From positions 3,410,001 to 3,474,000 of the forward strand of contig NC_064236.1 in assembly GCF_023101765.2 (NCBI RefSeq): a stretch of DNA of 64,000 nucleotides, read 5' to 3'. Under the pieces are notes generated by a model. It worked only from the letters and a program-made list of their open reading frames with translations. It ran no database searches and had not been told where the DNA came from. Positions 23,326-35,449 of this stretch are shown here, one piece after another. The first letter of the stretch is position 1. Each line of letters begins with the position of its first letter. This stretch comes from Spodoptera frugiperda (Eukaryota > Arthropoda > Insecta > Lepidoptera > Noctuidae). The translations under genes and the position numbers were made by a program.

Positions 23326-24528
23326 TCGGATGCGACGACCTTTTCCTCAATGTGGCGTTACATGGCAATAGGTTCTATGTGGCTAGAAAAAAATACTTTT
23401 GTTTATAAATATTCTCGTAGAGGGTGGATGCCTTTTTTATTTTGAGGGGGGAAAGGGTGGATGCCCAGCGCCATTAGCATAGTAAAATTGTCATTAAAGC
23501 ATTAACTGCTGAAAGAAAACTGTTGAAGGCAAATCCTCCGCTAACTGCCGCTCTCAGAGACATTTAATGATTAATTAAACTATTTCTTAGTATCGATTTT
23601 GTATCGAAAACAATTGCTAAGTATTGGGTTAAGTAACCATTAAATGACTCTGAGTACGGCGGTAAGTGTCGGTCACCAATGTCCGACGTGGCGGTTAGAG
23701 TGTTAACTGCTGCTTATGATTCGGTTTTTTTAGTTCGGCACATTTCACATCCAAATTTGAAAGTCTCGAAACCGACCTGTTTTCTGCAATACCTTTACAA
23801 TTACTCTCCTTGGTTAAATGGAAGAACTGATATGGACCTATATCCCTTCGTACATACGAAGGGATGGATACTACTTGCATCACATTAAATAATGTTCTTT
23901 AATCACATTCACGTACAATGTGATGCAAGTAGATAATACCGAAGTGGTTTCATCTTGCATGACTGGCAGATGCGATCTACGACGATAACTTGGTTATAAC
24001 TAAAACATTCCTAATGCATGATTCATTGCCATGTTTGATTAAATACAGAAATAATATTCTCGACATACCTTTTTTCTGCATCGTCAATGAATGGCAGCAA
24101 CTGTCGTATAGACTATGTAGTATAGACTACATACATAATAACAGTTGATTAATATAGTTATAGGATTTAATAAAACACTACTGTTGCCGGTGGCCGGAGG
24201 CTGTACTTGCTCAAGGTTAGAGTTACAGTGTTTGAGCGGGACTGGAGTCAGTTTGTAGTAAATTCATCATAAGTTAGCAATACTAGTGAGAAAATAATAG
24301 GGGAAGAATTTGCATATGATGGCTTCTCGTGATATGCAGTACACAAGTTTAATGTAGTTGTGGACAACTCGTGCAGGCTGTCCTGCTAACATGCTACACT
24401 GTACGATGCAATGAGTGCGACTTTGATTACATTATATTGTTCTCGCTCTTGTTATCTCAATAATATACTAAACAATTTTAGTTAAACCCTACCGAATGTC
24501 GTATTTAAATTGCATTTCAATTTATGTT
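23326..24528. other. Non-coding stretch with small hairpins
   Basis: CTACTTGCATCACATT near 23,866-23,886 pairs with AATGTGATGCAAGTAG near 23,917-23,932. Just before it, ATCCCTTCGTA pairs with TACGAAGGGAT. No exon or known element otherwise. Confidence 0.45.
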
Positions 24529-24693
24529 GTAAGTCCCACGTAATAGGTGGTGAGCCTATTGCCATATACCGGGCACATTTCCAGACTCCGTGAAATTTTC
24601 GAAAAACTATCAAAATACTTCGCCCAACCCAGGAATCGAACCCGAGACCTCTTGCCCAGCAGTCGAACTTGCAACCACTCGGTCAACGAGGCG
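24529..24693 (-). mobile_element. SINE family C
   Basis: GTAATAGGTGGTGAGCC, ATTGCCATATACCGGGCAC, CCAGGAATCGAACCCGAGAC and CACTCGGTCAACGAGGC. On the minus strand GGTTCGATTCCTGG is a good RNA polymerase III B-box, so the 5' tRNA-like part is intact. Confidence 0.8.
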
Positions 24694-25745
24694 TATTTAA
24701 ATTGGTACCAATATATCTAATTCTGAAATGTATTTTTTATATTATTTCATTAACTCAATACATACGTATAGAGCCTGAAGAAAACTGAACAATTACAATT
24801 TTGCTTTTATTTTACAACATTCTTTACTTACATATATGAATGAAAAATTGAAAATATTGATCAATTTACCAATACTAAGTGTGACTATTTAAGTTTGAGG
24901 TCTTAAAATGTCAAAACCGTAGATGATGCGAGCACGGCGCGGTCTTACTTAGAGGGCAACATAACTTACATTAGGAATAATATTATACGAATGTCAGTAG
25001 GAAACGACGATAGGGGCTAATTTACGGGAGACAAATTCCTTTAATTTCTTTTCTTGCGAGTGCTTGTTCCCCTGGTCCTATATACCCTGTATAGTAGTCG
25101 TATTCTCGATTATTTTGAGTATATTATTTAAAAAGTATAAATGATTGGCATGCTTATTCTTTAACTTCTCCCCCTTTGCTTCGCTCGAGTGTCAGTAATT
25201 TGTTCTGTTAGTACCCCTCTTGCATCGGAATGCTGCTATTGTCTAACCAACTAACCTTCCCCACGAATGTTCTTTTCATTTTTCAGACGATAACAAATTA
25301 ATTATAACAAAAAGTAATTAGCAAGATCGATTCAGCACTCTTAGTATGAGTGTGTTGATGTAAAGCAAACTTGTACTAAGGGAACTGTTGTTTGTTCGTA
25401 ACAATAATCAAAGAAATTATATCCAAATGGATATAATTTCTTTTTTTATATACAAAGATATACAAATATTATATACAAAGTCTTATATTGTATATAATCT
25501 TCGACTGAAAAGATTTTGTGTAATATCTAGAGTTGTAACCCTTATTAATATGAAGGTAATAACAACCTAAATAGGTTAAACATATACAGTTACTCAACCC
25601 CTTATATCCCGAAACTGGTCAGATATTTCCATCAAGCCCTTGTATCCCGATACTGGTCAGATGTTCTTTCTTTCCATCTCATCATCAGATGAATACATAA
25701 TTATTAGTGAATACTTCGCTAATAATAATTTATTTCTGTTTTCAG
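24694..25745. other. Non-coding stretch
   Basis: AT-rich. AAAGAAATTATATCC and GGATATAATTTCTTT form an inverted repeat near 25,410-25,445. Nothing else supported. Confidence 0.4.
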
Positions 25746-25784
25746 ATTTCCTGAGCCACGGGGCTAGTTTCAACAAAAAATACG
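25746..25784 (+). CDS. Candidate 39-nt Pdp1 cassette exon (phase 1/1)
   Basis: A strong acceptor (TTTATTTCTGTTTTCAG) precedes and a usable donor (TACG|GTTAGT) follows. The length, 39 nt, is 2 + 36 + 1. In the frame required between a Pdp1 first exon and exon 2 it is open and reads FLSHGASFNKKY, the flanking partial codons completing Asp (after a first exon ending in G) and Gly. The donor context (CG|GT) resembles those of the first exons. The position, downstream of exon A and upstream of exon 2, allows use as an optional microexon in the exon A isoform. I recall no homologue; it may be chance. Confidence 0.35.
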
Positions 25785-28700
25785 GTTAGTAATACACGTT
25801 TAAATTCTCCAACTATTGATTGACTATTCATGTATGGATTGTTGATTCCACTCGGGCGCAGTGCTATGGTGATATCGTGCTGGGCTCTTGCTCTCTAGTG
25901 GGCAGGCGAGGGCATTTTATTCGTGCTGACCGTTTATTTTGAACCCACGATGTATCATCACTTTCGTATTGTGATGATGAGCTCATTACCATAGGTAGTG
26001 GGAACAGATAGTTCCTGAACTGAAACTCATTAGTTTAGCCAACTAAATCGCTCTGCTAGTCTTACAGTCGTACCCAGAGTCGTTAATTGTTTCTTATGTA
26101 GTCCGTAGCAATTGATTTTGAAACAAAATCGTTACTAAAGAATAGTTTAAGTAATATTTAATATAATAAGTAAATATTTAAATGTCACTCAGTACGGCAG
26201 TTAAACGGTACGTGTTAAAGGAATTCCATTTTGTTGTTTATGATACAAAAATGTTAATTCATAAAATAAAAGAAGGGATTTAAAATAATATCGACCACTA
26301 AGGCGTCATATTAGGGGATAATAGTTTGTATGAAAGTAAAAAATAAACAAAGAGATAAAGCTTCAAAGTGTTTGGCATAGTCAAATTCCACGCGAGCAAA
26401 GCCACGGGAAACTGCTAGTAATATGAATACAGTTAAACAGCGTCAGCCTCTATTTCGTAAAATATACCTGTTCCTTTGTTTTCCTTCGCTTAGGGAAAAT
26501 TCCTTCCCTCAAATGTATTTACGTAAGAAAAAGAGCTCGTACTAAGTTAGGGTGTCGAAATAACTAAAAATATACAGATTATAAATACGTACTGCTTACC
26601 CAAACCAGTTGGTTAAACAATAGAGGGAAAAGTTGAAAACTGCCCTTAACCAAACCAAGGGCAGATTTCACATTGTTATATTTCGAAAAACGTTTCCATC
26701 ACGTGAACTGTATTTGTAGGCGTCTGGCGACACTAATTGCGTTGTAGAACACGTTGGGTGGTTCTAGTGCCTCCTTAGGTGGTATGCAGACTACGAGTGC
26801 TTCTTGCGGCACTTGCTGGAGAATACTGGGGGCTTGCCATATACACAGCTGTACGTAGGAGTTAGGCCTAATGTCCGCGTAACCGCAAGCCAGCCGCATG
26901 CTTTCGTCAATTTGCGATTGTATGACGATTCTAGGCCACTTAGCAGTTGCTAATGAAAGCTGTGTGCACGTAGCGGCAACGTTGCATCTCTTTACATGCT
27001 GCATGCATTCGTCAAAAGACGTGTCGTGGAGAGAGTCTTGATTGTTTCTACGAAAGAGGCTAGCATTAGGCATTGATGAATACATTACGATTAGCTATTC
27101 TGCTAATCGTCATGTATTCGTCAATTGACGAAAGCGTGCATGTAATGTGTGGCTTCGTTGTCAATAGGCCTTAATCCAATTGTCATTGGATGATTTTCCC
27201 CGCTTAAAAAAAGGCTTTAATCCATTTGGAACCAGTGGTAAACAGAAACGAGTTGCCAGGAAAAATCAAGCCTTGTCTTTTTACAGAAATAGAGTGTCCC
27301 TCAGCCACGAAACCAAACAAACTTGCAAAGTTCGCAAATACTTACAATAAACAGAAAAGGAAAGTTATTTTTGTATATTTTTAAATAAAATACCCCTTTT
27401 AAACATATGCCTTTTGACATTTATAATTATCGATCCACAACGGCGAGTATCAAAATGATTTAATTTCCACTCATTACTTCAGAAAATGACAGATCTATCA
27501 GAAACTTACATTGAAGTATTTTCTTTTAAAATATTTATATGGTGTACACCCTATGTTTGTTTCTTTTGACTATTAAACTGAGTTATGTGCACACTAGATG
27601 GCATTACTTACGATAAAGTTCCACTTAAGATTAACAAATTATTGTAATGTCCAAATTCATTTGCAATCTTACTGGTTATAAAGTGAACAAATTCTTGCAC
27701 GGTAGTACTACTACTGTAAAATAATGTTGAATAATACAAAAACGTGCTTAAAGAGAAAACTATTAATTTTTTGTATCATAATATAATTTTGTAACTTTAC
27801 AAAATTTGCTTCTTAGAAGACAGAAAAATGGGAAATTTTGTATTTATCTAGTAACTTATTTATTTATACAACAACATTATAGACTTACAGTTAACAGCAA
27901 ATCGTTATTTTATTATTTATTTATTTTACCTATTTATTTCATAGAATACCTCTAACCAAGTAACCCGTTAAATGATTAATCAAATAAAGTCGATATTTCA
28001 AGGACATATGTAATTGCTGGCTAATAAGTCAAAATCCTTAGACTAAATCATTATACATACCGTACACCTATATTTTTGAAACGTCTGTCATTGTTGCCCA
28101 TCGGTGAAGCTAAGTGCCTGTTTCAAAGTCTGGATTCGAATGGAGAAGAACGTGAAAAAAGTGTTATCCTACAGCTACCCACTGAATAAGTCGAATTGCA
28201 TGCATGCAGTTCTTCATGCAAGCCTAGTAAATAGAAAAAATAACGTGGTATTGACACAGGCATCCGAATATAAAACTCAATAAGTCATAAAGCAGGCCCA
28301 TACGTATATATTTCTTCACTTGTTTAACTGGGGCTTAGGGGTTGTAGTGCTACGCGGCGTAGCGCTGGCTCCGGCGTAGCACCGGCCTGCTACGAGCTAC
28401 GACACTGGCGCCATATCCTTCGCGCTTGTTCAGTACTTACTTGTAATTTTGGATTTTTACATTTCAGCCATTTATCTATATTCAGTTAGATAATTATACA
28501 TCTATATGTAGCCTATGCTTCTTATAATCCTATTGAAATCTTTTCTTAAGCGGAATTATCATTCTTATCGAGTAGAAGGCCGAGAATTTATCGGAAATAA
28601 AATTGACAACGGATATCGGACAATAGTATTGTTCCTAAAATAGCTGTAGTGACTGAAAAGTGTATGCGGAGAGGTGTCGCTAGGTGGCCGCTGTGCACAA

Positions 28701-28900
28701 CACGGATTAGTACCTACTTGAGGGGGCGACCACGTGACGGAGCCGACGGTCGGCAGGTGACATCAAGGAGCTACACTTTTCTATATAAACAAAACTAAAA
28801 TGGCTACTGCACCTCCATTATATGCCTATTTCTTTCCAAAGTCTCATTACACTTTAAAGTATTAAATCAACATTTGTTTGTAAAGGTTGACTTGCACTTG
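25785..28900. other. Long non-coding stretch
   Basis: AT-rich. A palindromic TTACGTAA (core of the PAR-bZIP/VRI site) lies at 26,519-26,526. The tail of repeat B (GTCATTGGATGATTTTCCCC) lies at 27,181-27,205. A near-perfect hairpin of about 22 bp (GATGAATACATTACGATTAG with its partner) lies at about 27,072-27,122. There is no supported gene except the uncertain ORF listed separately. Confidence 0.4.
26699..27085 (-). other. Unrecognised 128-codon minus-strand ORF
   Basis: Uninterrupted ORF with no low-complexity bias, containing stretches such as DECMQHVKRCNVAATC and SQIDESMRLACGYADIRPN. No domain, signal peptide or membrane segment is evident, and no splice partner is visible. Its 5' end runs into the 27.07-27.12 kb hairpin, which suggests a remnant of a mobile element. 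Coding status is unproven. Confidence 0.2.
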
Positions 28901-29569
28901 AGTGACGACGCTACCTGTAAGCCTCGTACTCTGTCTGTGTAGATCCTTGGTCGCACCCGTGGCCTTGTGGATTGCCCTAGAGACTTATCTTAGTTTCCAT
29001 GCTACTTTGTTAGTTAAATGCGAAATAATTACCATGTCCGTTTCTTGCCTAAAGTATAAATTAGTGATAAAACATCGTGAGGATCAAATCGACATTTCAC
29101 CCGTTCTGTTGTTCGAGGAGATGATGATTGAGTAGATGATTGCATCCACTCGACCGCCGGCGCACCAATGTAGCTGCAATCTGGGACACGTTTTCTCAAT
29201 TTGCTAGATTGATAGCGCATACTACAAGATTTGTGTAGGTAAAGGAGAGATCTCCCTTCATCTCAGGTTGTATCGGTCAGGTAGTACAAGAATTCTCATT
29301 ACTTGTTGGTACAGCTGTTCATATTGAATTAGTTTTACGAGCGATTCATTACTACATGAAGATTGAGCTCGAGCTCTGGCGTGCATGCCTCATTCAATGA
29401 GTCTAACATACAGTATATATTGTTAACACGGATGTTGATTAACTGATTACTTATTTTCAAAGAAACTGGTTTTCATTACATTGCTAGACGACCTACGTTA
29501 CATTGCTAGTGCACCAGTTTTGGTACGAGTAGCGGACGTGTGGATTTCGAGGCAGCCGGGTATAGCCAT
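28901..29569. other. Non-coding stretch upstream of GC-rich promoter
   Basis: Mixed composition. An E-box CACGTG lies just before it at 28,731-28,736. ORFs on both strands at 28,902-29,220 have no recognisable motif. Confidence 0.35.
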
Positions 29570-29886
29570 GACGTCCAGAGAGGGTGGCTCAACACCCTGG
29601 GGCGGGAGCGATAGGGACGCGGGGCGCGGGGGCGCGGCGGGCGCGGGTGTAGCACGTGCCTCCGAGCGTGCGGCGCGCACGTGGCGATGAGTGTGCGCGC
29701 CGCGCGCTCGCCGGCTCCTTCATCAATCCTGCCGCGAACAGCTTCAGGAACGGTCGTGTCCGCAGTTCCTCCGCAAGTTGAGTTAACGGTAGCGCGATTG
29801 CAGCAACGATTGAGTGTGTTAGAACGGAAAGGGGCAGCGCGCGATGCTGGCCCTCTCAACGTTTAGACAAACACGGATACATAGAC
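29570..29886 (+). promoter_or_regulatory. Pdp1: GC-rich putative promoter/5'UTR of Pdp1 first exon B
   Basis: Sharp GC- and CpG-rich island (GACGCGGGGCGCGGGGGCGC) with two E-boxes CACGTG, at 29,653-29,658 and 29,678-29,683, 25 bp apart. A 59-codon ORF starting at ATG 29,687 ends at 29,866, 20 bp before the proposed start at 29,887 and in another frame, so it would act as an upstream ORF if transcribed. Its end (LTVARLQQRLSVLERK) is helix-like and might itself be coding. Promoter assignment is inference. Confidence 0.45.
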
Positions 29887-30031
29887 ATGGGGACTGATTC
29901 GGCCAGCGCCGGCGCCGGCGGCTGGTACTCCTTGCCGCAGAACAGTGAGCTCTGTTTTCTGGCGCCGCAGGCCCCCGCGCCGCTGGCCGCGCCGGCTCGT
30001 TGCTCGCAGCTGTTCACTGCACACCCAGCAG
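29887..30031 (+). CDS. Pdp1: Pdp1 alternative first coding exon B
   Basis: ATG with G at -3 and G at +4 opens 48 codons plus one base, followed by the donor CAG|GTATGG. The frame is open upstream to a TGA at 29,779 without another ATG, so this is the first start. The peptide begins MGTDSASAGAGGWYSLPQNS and ends SQLFTAHPA; it is Ala/Pro-rich, as expected for a transactivator N-terminus. The phase-1 end joins exon 2 in frame (HPA-G-KSVNSKDP). Evidence is the CpG-rich setting, start context, donor and phase. I could not confirm homology, so it may also belong to another transcript. Confidence 0.5.
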
Positions 30032-33000
30032 GTATGGCTCCCAGCCCAGCGCCACAGGTATTGGCCTGCGCTCGCCGCTCGGCGTGGACACGCGACTGCT
30101 GGCACACACACGCGCAGCGCTGGTCGCGCGCTGTGTGCGTGTGTCACCTACTCAGCGGTGTCGTTGTTGATATCAGGCGGCGCGGCGCCCCGCCGCACTT
30201 CACTCGTATTAGATTATTTACATGATTCGTGTTCCTGCTTCTCTTGTTTACAATTGTTCATGCGTACTCCTGATCGTATCTGGTCATCTTTATGGTGAAT
30301 ATCTCGGCACTCTGCTGCTTCCGTGTATCAATGAGCCTGTTTGATATCTCAAGTTCACACCTTACAGGAACCTGGGTGGACACTTTACACATTGTCCTCT
30401 ATTTATTTTTTGCCTTATTTATTTATTTATTATATAACATGGTTAATCACATGGTACGTAGTTACTCGTACAATAAAACTTTAGTCAAACTCAAAACTTA
30501 AGTTATCTTACTTCGCATATGAGACCACCTTGATTAATGCTCATACCTTCTCCGTGCCAGAAGAGGTGTTAGATATCATCTAATTTACATAATTTTACAA
30601 TGACCACGTGTCATGATAATCTAACAATTAAAAATCTGCGTAAGTCAGACTTTAGACGTTATTACATAGCTAGTTTACAGGTCGATCTAATAAACGCGTG
30701 TTTGTTTTGATCACAGAGTTTATTTGTTCAACTCCTACTTGACATTAGGTCGATCTGATATTTGGCACAAACTCTTAATCTTAATGATAATACAATATAA
30801 TCAATATTTTATTCATCCATCCAACTACCTTCATTGTGGATATCAAAGGAACGGGCTTGGATTTCGTAGAAGCATACTATGCTTTAAAATAGTTTAACAT
30901 ATTATACTTAAATCTGTGTACCGAATTTACTAATCTGCATTCATATTTATTTAATAAATTGCAACATTATGAAAGAAAATCAAAATCTTTACTGTTTGGC
31001 CGGTACTCTGGTAACACGAAACACTTGGTAATTGTGAACTAACATTATAAACGACATTATATACATTTCAAATAATCAATCTTGGCCGTCGGTCAGTACC
31101 TACAACTCTTCTGAGCCTATTTACTGCATTTTATCATAATAGTTCTATGTTTATCTTGTGTCTATGTTGTTTATCTATCAATTATAATTTTGCGCAATTT
31201 ATCGATTACATTCGATCAATTGTTTCCGAGCCGTTTGTAAATAAAGGTTTCTGTCCAGCCCTTGGCAGCTTATTTACTTATTTCAGCTGGTGCTTTGCCA
31301 AGGGTTAGTTTGTTTGGCCGTAATATCATCTATATGTTGTAAGAACAAGGTATTTACAAAAATTCGAGTGTGTTTAAAATTATTAGTAATTCTTCTTTCA
31401 CTTCATATACATCACCCCTCACTTGTAAACTATGTATTTGTAAACTCAAATTCGTTGAATAGGGAAATGTGGTAAATAAAAGAACAACAATATGGAATAG
31501 CAGCGATCTTTTGCCTAACCCTTGCATCGTGCAGTCAGTACATAATGTACAGTATAACTAATAGGCCAGCATCAGCTGTAATCATATATAATTAGGTACA
31601 CACATATGTAAACAGTGAACTCTTGCCTGGTATAGTTACATTCATTTAATTGAATCATTTAACGGTATGTCTAGAAACGTAGGTAAATGGTATATCAGAG
31701 GCTAGTACACACGCGTTAAGGTAGTGTTCCAACGTGTAGGTCTCCCAAGGGGGTTACAGAAAGCGCACGAGGTGCCGCTGATCAAACGCAGGTCTCCGGC
31801 CTCCTGGAGCGCGTGTCTGCCGGTGACAGTTCAAGACGCCTGTAACATAGACGGGTCTAAGAGAACGGGTGACCATGAGTCATTGTGGGCTCTTCGGGGA
31901 TCCCCTATCTTTATAGCGTTTGTGGGTTATGATAAGTATGTTTAGTCTATACTAGCCGAGATAGGGATGCTCTTTTTATAGCATAGCTGGTTTTCTGGCG
32001 CAGGCGATTGTGCTGGTGTTATACCATGTGTATGTTAATAGGTGAAGAACATTAGTAGTTGTTAATTCCGGGTATTCTGTTGATCTATTAAACCAAAAAG
32101 TATCGAATTTGGTAGACTTAGCATCATCAGCACGGGCACATAGTTTCAGTAGATTGTTTTGGGCTCAGTTGTCAAATTCAAGATCCAAGATACGTAAACG
32201 TTAATTACGTTTATCAAATATGTATGTATTCTCGTATTTGATGTACAGTATATGACAAATCCTAGTTATGAAAATGCATTAAAATATTGTATGTACTTGA
32301 ATAAATCACGTTATTATTTTACTCTGCAAGGGGTCGTGTCACTAAAATATAGTTAAAAACAGTGTTAAGGAAACGTCACTGTGGAGTACCTACCGTGACG
32401 TTTGTTTCACGTCGCGTGGTAGGCGCGCACGTGAGGAGTCATGTGTGTCGACACTACACGAGCGCGCGGCCGCCCGAGCTCGTGTCGGCACAGCCTGCGT
32501 CTCCACACACCAATTATATGCTCGACTTATGTTTTTTTATTATTCACAATTATTTCAAATGCACCATTCATAGAAAGTGGATGAATGCCAGCAGAATTAG
32601 AATCTTTCTGTACATCAGTTCTTGGTTCCAACTAACCTATTTAACCGTAAAACTTAAGCACGGTTATATGATTAAGGCTAGTGGAAATAATATAAAAATA
32701 CTGTAAAAAACATAGACAAAAAATGTAGAAAATGTTATTTTGGTATACGTATCGTATGTTTATTCATATCCAAATAGTATGAAGCGGTTATTTCACTATT
32801 AAAAACAGACATTACAATTTTATTTATAAGTTTAGGTTATAATATTAGCGACCACTTTTTTCTGCGCATATTTTATTTTAATTTTTCTCACATAAAAACC
32901 TTCTTAAATAACAATAGTTAGAAGAGAAGTCCTAACTATTGTACTCCTAACAAAACAGAATTAGCGATCGGTTCAACTGTTCTCGAGATTTGCGCTTAGC

Positions 33001-33290
33001 AATTCAAATAGCGATTAATTTTTATATTATAGAAAATAGAATTAAGAATTAATTCTCTGGATTTGTTCCTCTCCTCAGGTGAAGGCCTACTCCATTATCT
33101 TCTATTTACGTCTGTTGTATCCAACCATTTGCCAAATCTCTTTCTTCAGTCTAGCAGCTTTCCATTTTCCTTTGGCCTTTTCTATATTCTCAGTCTGGTT
33201 GTACACCACCGTCTTTGTATAGTGATATTTGCCATGCTTATTGCCCTTACAGTTTTAGAGCTCTTGCCCATGGTGACTTGCACGTCATCA
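30032..33290. other. Long non-coding stretch
   Basis: The GC-rich island continues to about 30,190, followed by AT-rich DNA. The 31,724-31,945 segment is unusually GC-rich with a 73-codon ORF of no recognised domain. A GC-rich patch at 32,390-32,510 contains an E-box at 32,428-32,433. No supported exon. Confidence 0.35.
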
Positions 33291-33404
33291 TTTAATGACT
33301 GCTCCCGCCTTGGGTGAGGCGAGAGGGAGTGTCAGATTCTTACTGACTAAAAACCAGCTCGTTCCTACTCCTGCTTTTCGAGCTGGAGTCCCGGTGACCC
33401 GCTA
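33291..33404 (-). repeat. Interspersed repeat, family B
   Basis: AATGACTGCTCCCGCCTTGG, GGGAGTGTCAGATTCTTAC, GTTCCTACTCCTGCTTTTCG and GAGTCCCGGTGACCC. Reverse complement of 521-655. Confidence 0.75.
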
Positions 33405-33516
33405 GTTAGTGCGCAGCTCCGGTCGTCCGTAACTGTACTATAGCTACATCTGAGATGACCTTTAAATAGGAGTAATTTTAGTTTTTAACCTCTTGTATTA
33501 AAATATATTTTAAGGG

Positions 33517-33803
33517 TTTTCGTACCCAAAGGCTAAAAATGAGAACTCTAAGATTACAACAGTATGTCTGTCCGTCTATCTGTCACCGGGTTATCTCTCA
33601 TGAACCGTAATGGCTAGGCAGTTAAAATTTAGAAAGATGATGTATTTTATTTGTATTATCGCCTACCTATAACAGTACATATTAAAAAAATATATAATTA
33701 ATAATTCTCCCATAAAATCAAATTGATTTAATCACGTTTATTGCTATAACGAGTGATACGGAACCCTTTGTGCGCGAGCCTGATTCGCTCTTGAATGGTT
33801 TTT
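33517..33803 (+). mobile_element. Diverged MITE related to the GTCCGTC element
   Basis: Starts GGGTTTTCGTACCCAAAGG, has GTATGTCTGTCCGTCTATC, and ends GATACGGAACCCTTTGTGCG, then GAGCCTGATTCGC and TTTTT. The right end matches that of the element at 49,945-50,557 (GGAACCCTTCATGGGCGAG). It is an older or different subfamily. Confidence 0.6.
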
Positions 33804-33827
33804 CAGAACAGGTTCTCTAATAGTTTC

Positions 33828-34125
33828 GTTGGTCGAGAGGTCACAAGTGCGACTGTCAAGCAAGAGGTCTCAGGTTCGTTTGCCGGGCCGGGAAAGGTAT
33901 TACTGGATTTTTTACAGTTTTTCAATCATTTTTCAGTAGTGGCACGAAGTCTGGAAATGCACACAATATTATATGGCAATAGGCTCACCCTATTATTATG
34001 GGACTTAAAACGCAAACGGTGAAAAGTTGGTGTACATTCGTTGTATAATGTAGAGTGGCATTACGTGCCATAATGTGCATCCTCTGCCTTCCCCGTCGGG
34101 GATAAAAGGCGTTACGATACGAAGG
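33828..34125 (+). mobile_element. SINE family C, most complete copy
   Basis: GTTGGTCGAGAGGTCACAAG, TCTCAGGTTCGTTTGCCGG (B-box-like), TTTTTCAGTAGTGGCACGAA, GGCAATAGGCTCACCC, GGGACTTAAAACGCAAACGG, GTGAAAAGTTGGTGTACATT and a CCCCGTCGGGGATAAAAGGC end. It has tRNA-like head and conserved tail. Confidence 0.8.
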
Positions 34126-34370
34126 TTTTCTAATACCACAAAAATAAATTAGGAGAAAGGGGACTTTATATCTAACTCCTCTTAAATTTTTGTTGTTTCA
34201 CCTCTTGACTCTTGTTTGACATTTAGTATAATCTCACTATTCCATCTAATTAAAACGTTCGCAATATTACATTATTGTGAAGAAGTCTCAGGTTATAAAT
34301 AAAATAAACAATCTCATAAATGTAATAAATATTTTGTTGTACGTATAAAAAAAACTTTGCCACTTTCAGA

Positions 34371-34546
34371 TTTTCTTCTCTATCGTGGGTGCGTTTAAAA
34401 ACATACAAGTTCACATGCACATAACACCCAGATATGAAACCACAATTTGTGGATCACACAAAGAGTTGCTCCGTGCAGGTATCGAACCTGATACCGTACA
34501 CCCGCTGGCAGTCAGTTGCCCAGCCACTACGCCAACCGTGCAGTCA
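34371..34546 (-). mobile_element. tRNA-derived SINE, family A
   Basis: TTTGTGGATCACACAAAGAG, TTGCTCCGTGCAGGTATCGA and AGTTGCCCAGCCACTACGCC. Reverse complement of the family A consensus. The ORF that covers it is a by-product. Confidence 0.8.
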
Positions 34547-35274
34547 AATATATATATTAACTGTAAAATGACAAATTAACATATTTATATACATGACTTT
34601 AATTTGCAATTTGCTTTTGTGTAACTCGCAATCCTTGCTTTTTGTAAAAAAATCAGCCAATGTTCACTACATGCCTTTTACATACATTTTATTCAGGCCG
34701 TTCAGATGTCACATGTATTCTAAAACGTATGTCATTGAAAGCGCTTATCAATAGGCGCGCTTGACGCTTGCCATGTGAACACAGGCTTAGGGAGGGAGGC
34801 GCGGGCGGGGGCACGGGATTATTGGACGTACCGATCAATTCCCGAAATAGTGAGATTACTGTTATGAATATAATAAGTTATGTATATTTACTCGCATTCA
34901 GTTTTATTAAGTTGATTTTTAGGTTCATTAGTGATTCATATTATAGAAAGCTATGAATTATGCGAACGCTTTGATATAGAAATAGAAAACGCTAGGTCCA
35001 AAGATTTGTTAAATTCTTATTTTTTTTAGATTACTTGTTCTATTGGCTGTATGTGGTCTAATGTACTATAGACAGAGCAAAATACTGCTGTGCCTTGTCA
35101 AGTTAGTATTAGGATAGGCGTTTTGCAAGAGTTGATGACATGATACTAAACATTTGCTAATGAACTAGTTGGTTTATTATTTTTGTTTATCAAACTGGTT
35201 ACCTTTTTTGTACCGTTATAATATTCGACTTGCATTATAACTTCTAGTATAAAAAAAAGAACGCCCACAAACTA
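34547..35274. other. Non-coding stretch
   Basis: AT-rich, with a short GC-rich segment (GGGAGGGAGGCGCGGGCGGG) near 34,790. No gene recognised. Confidence 0.4.
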
Positions 35275-35449
35275 GGATTTTCTCCTGTGTCGTGGGTGCG
35301 CTTACAAACATACAAGTTCACATACACATGACACCCAGACCCGAAACAACAATTTGTGGATCATACAAAGAGTTGTTCCGAGCGGGAATTGAACGCGCTA
35401 CACGTTACGCGGCAGCCGGTTGCCCAGCCACCGCGCCAACTGTGCAGTG
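35275..35449 (-). mobile_element. tRNA-derived SINE, family A
   Basis: AGGATTTTCTCCTGTGTCG, CAATTTGTGGATCATACAAA, GTTCCGAGCGGGAATTGAAC and CCGGTTGCCCAGCCACCGCG. Reverse-strand copy, about 0.9 kb from the previous one. Confidence 0.8.
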
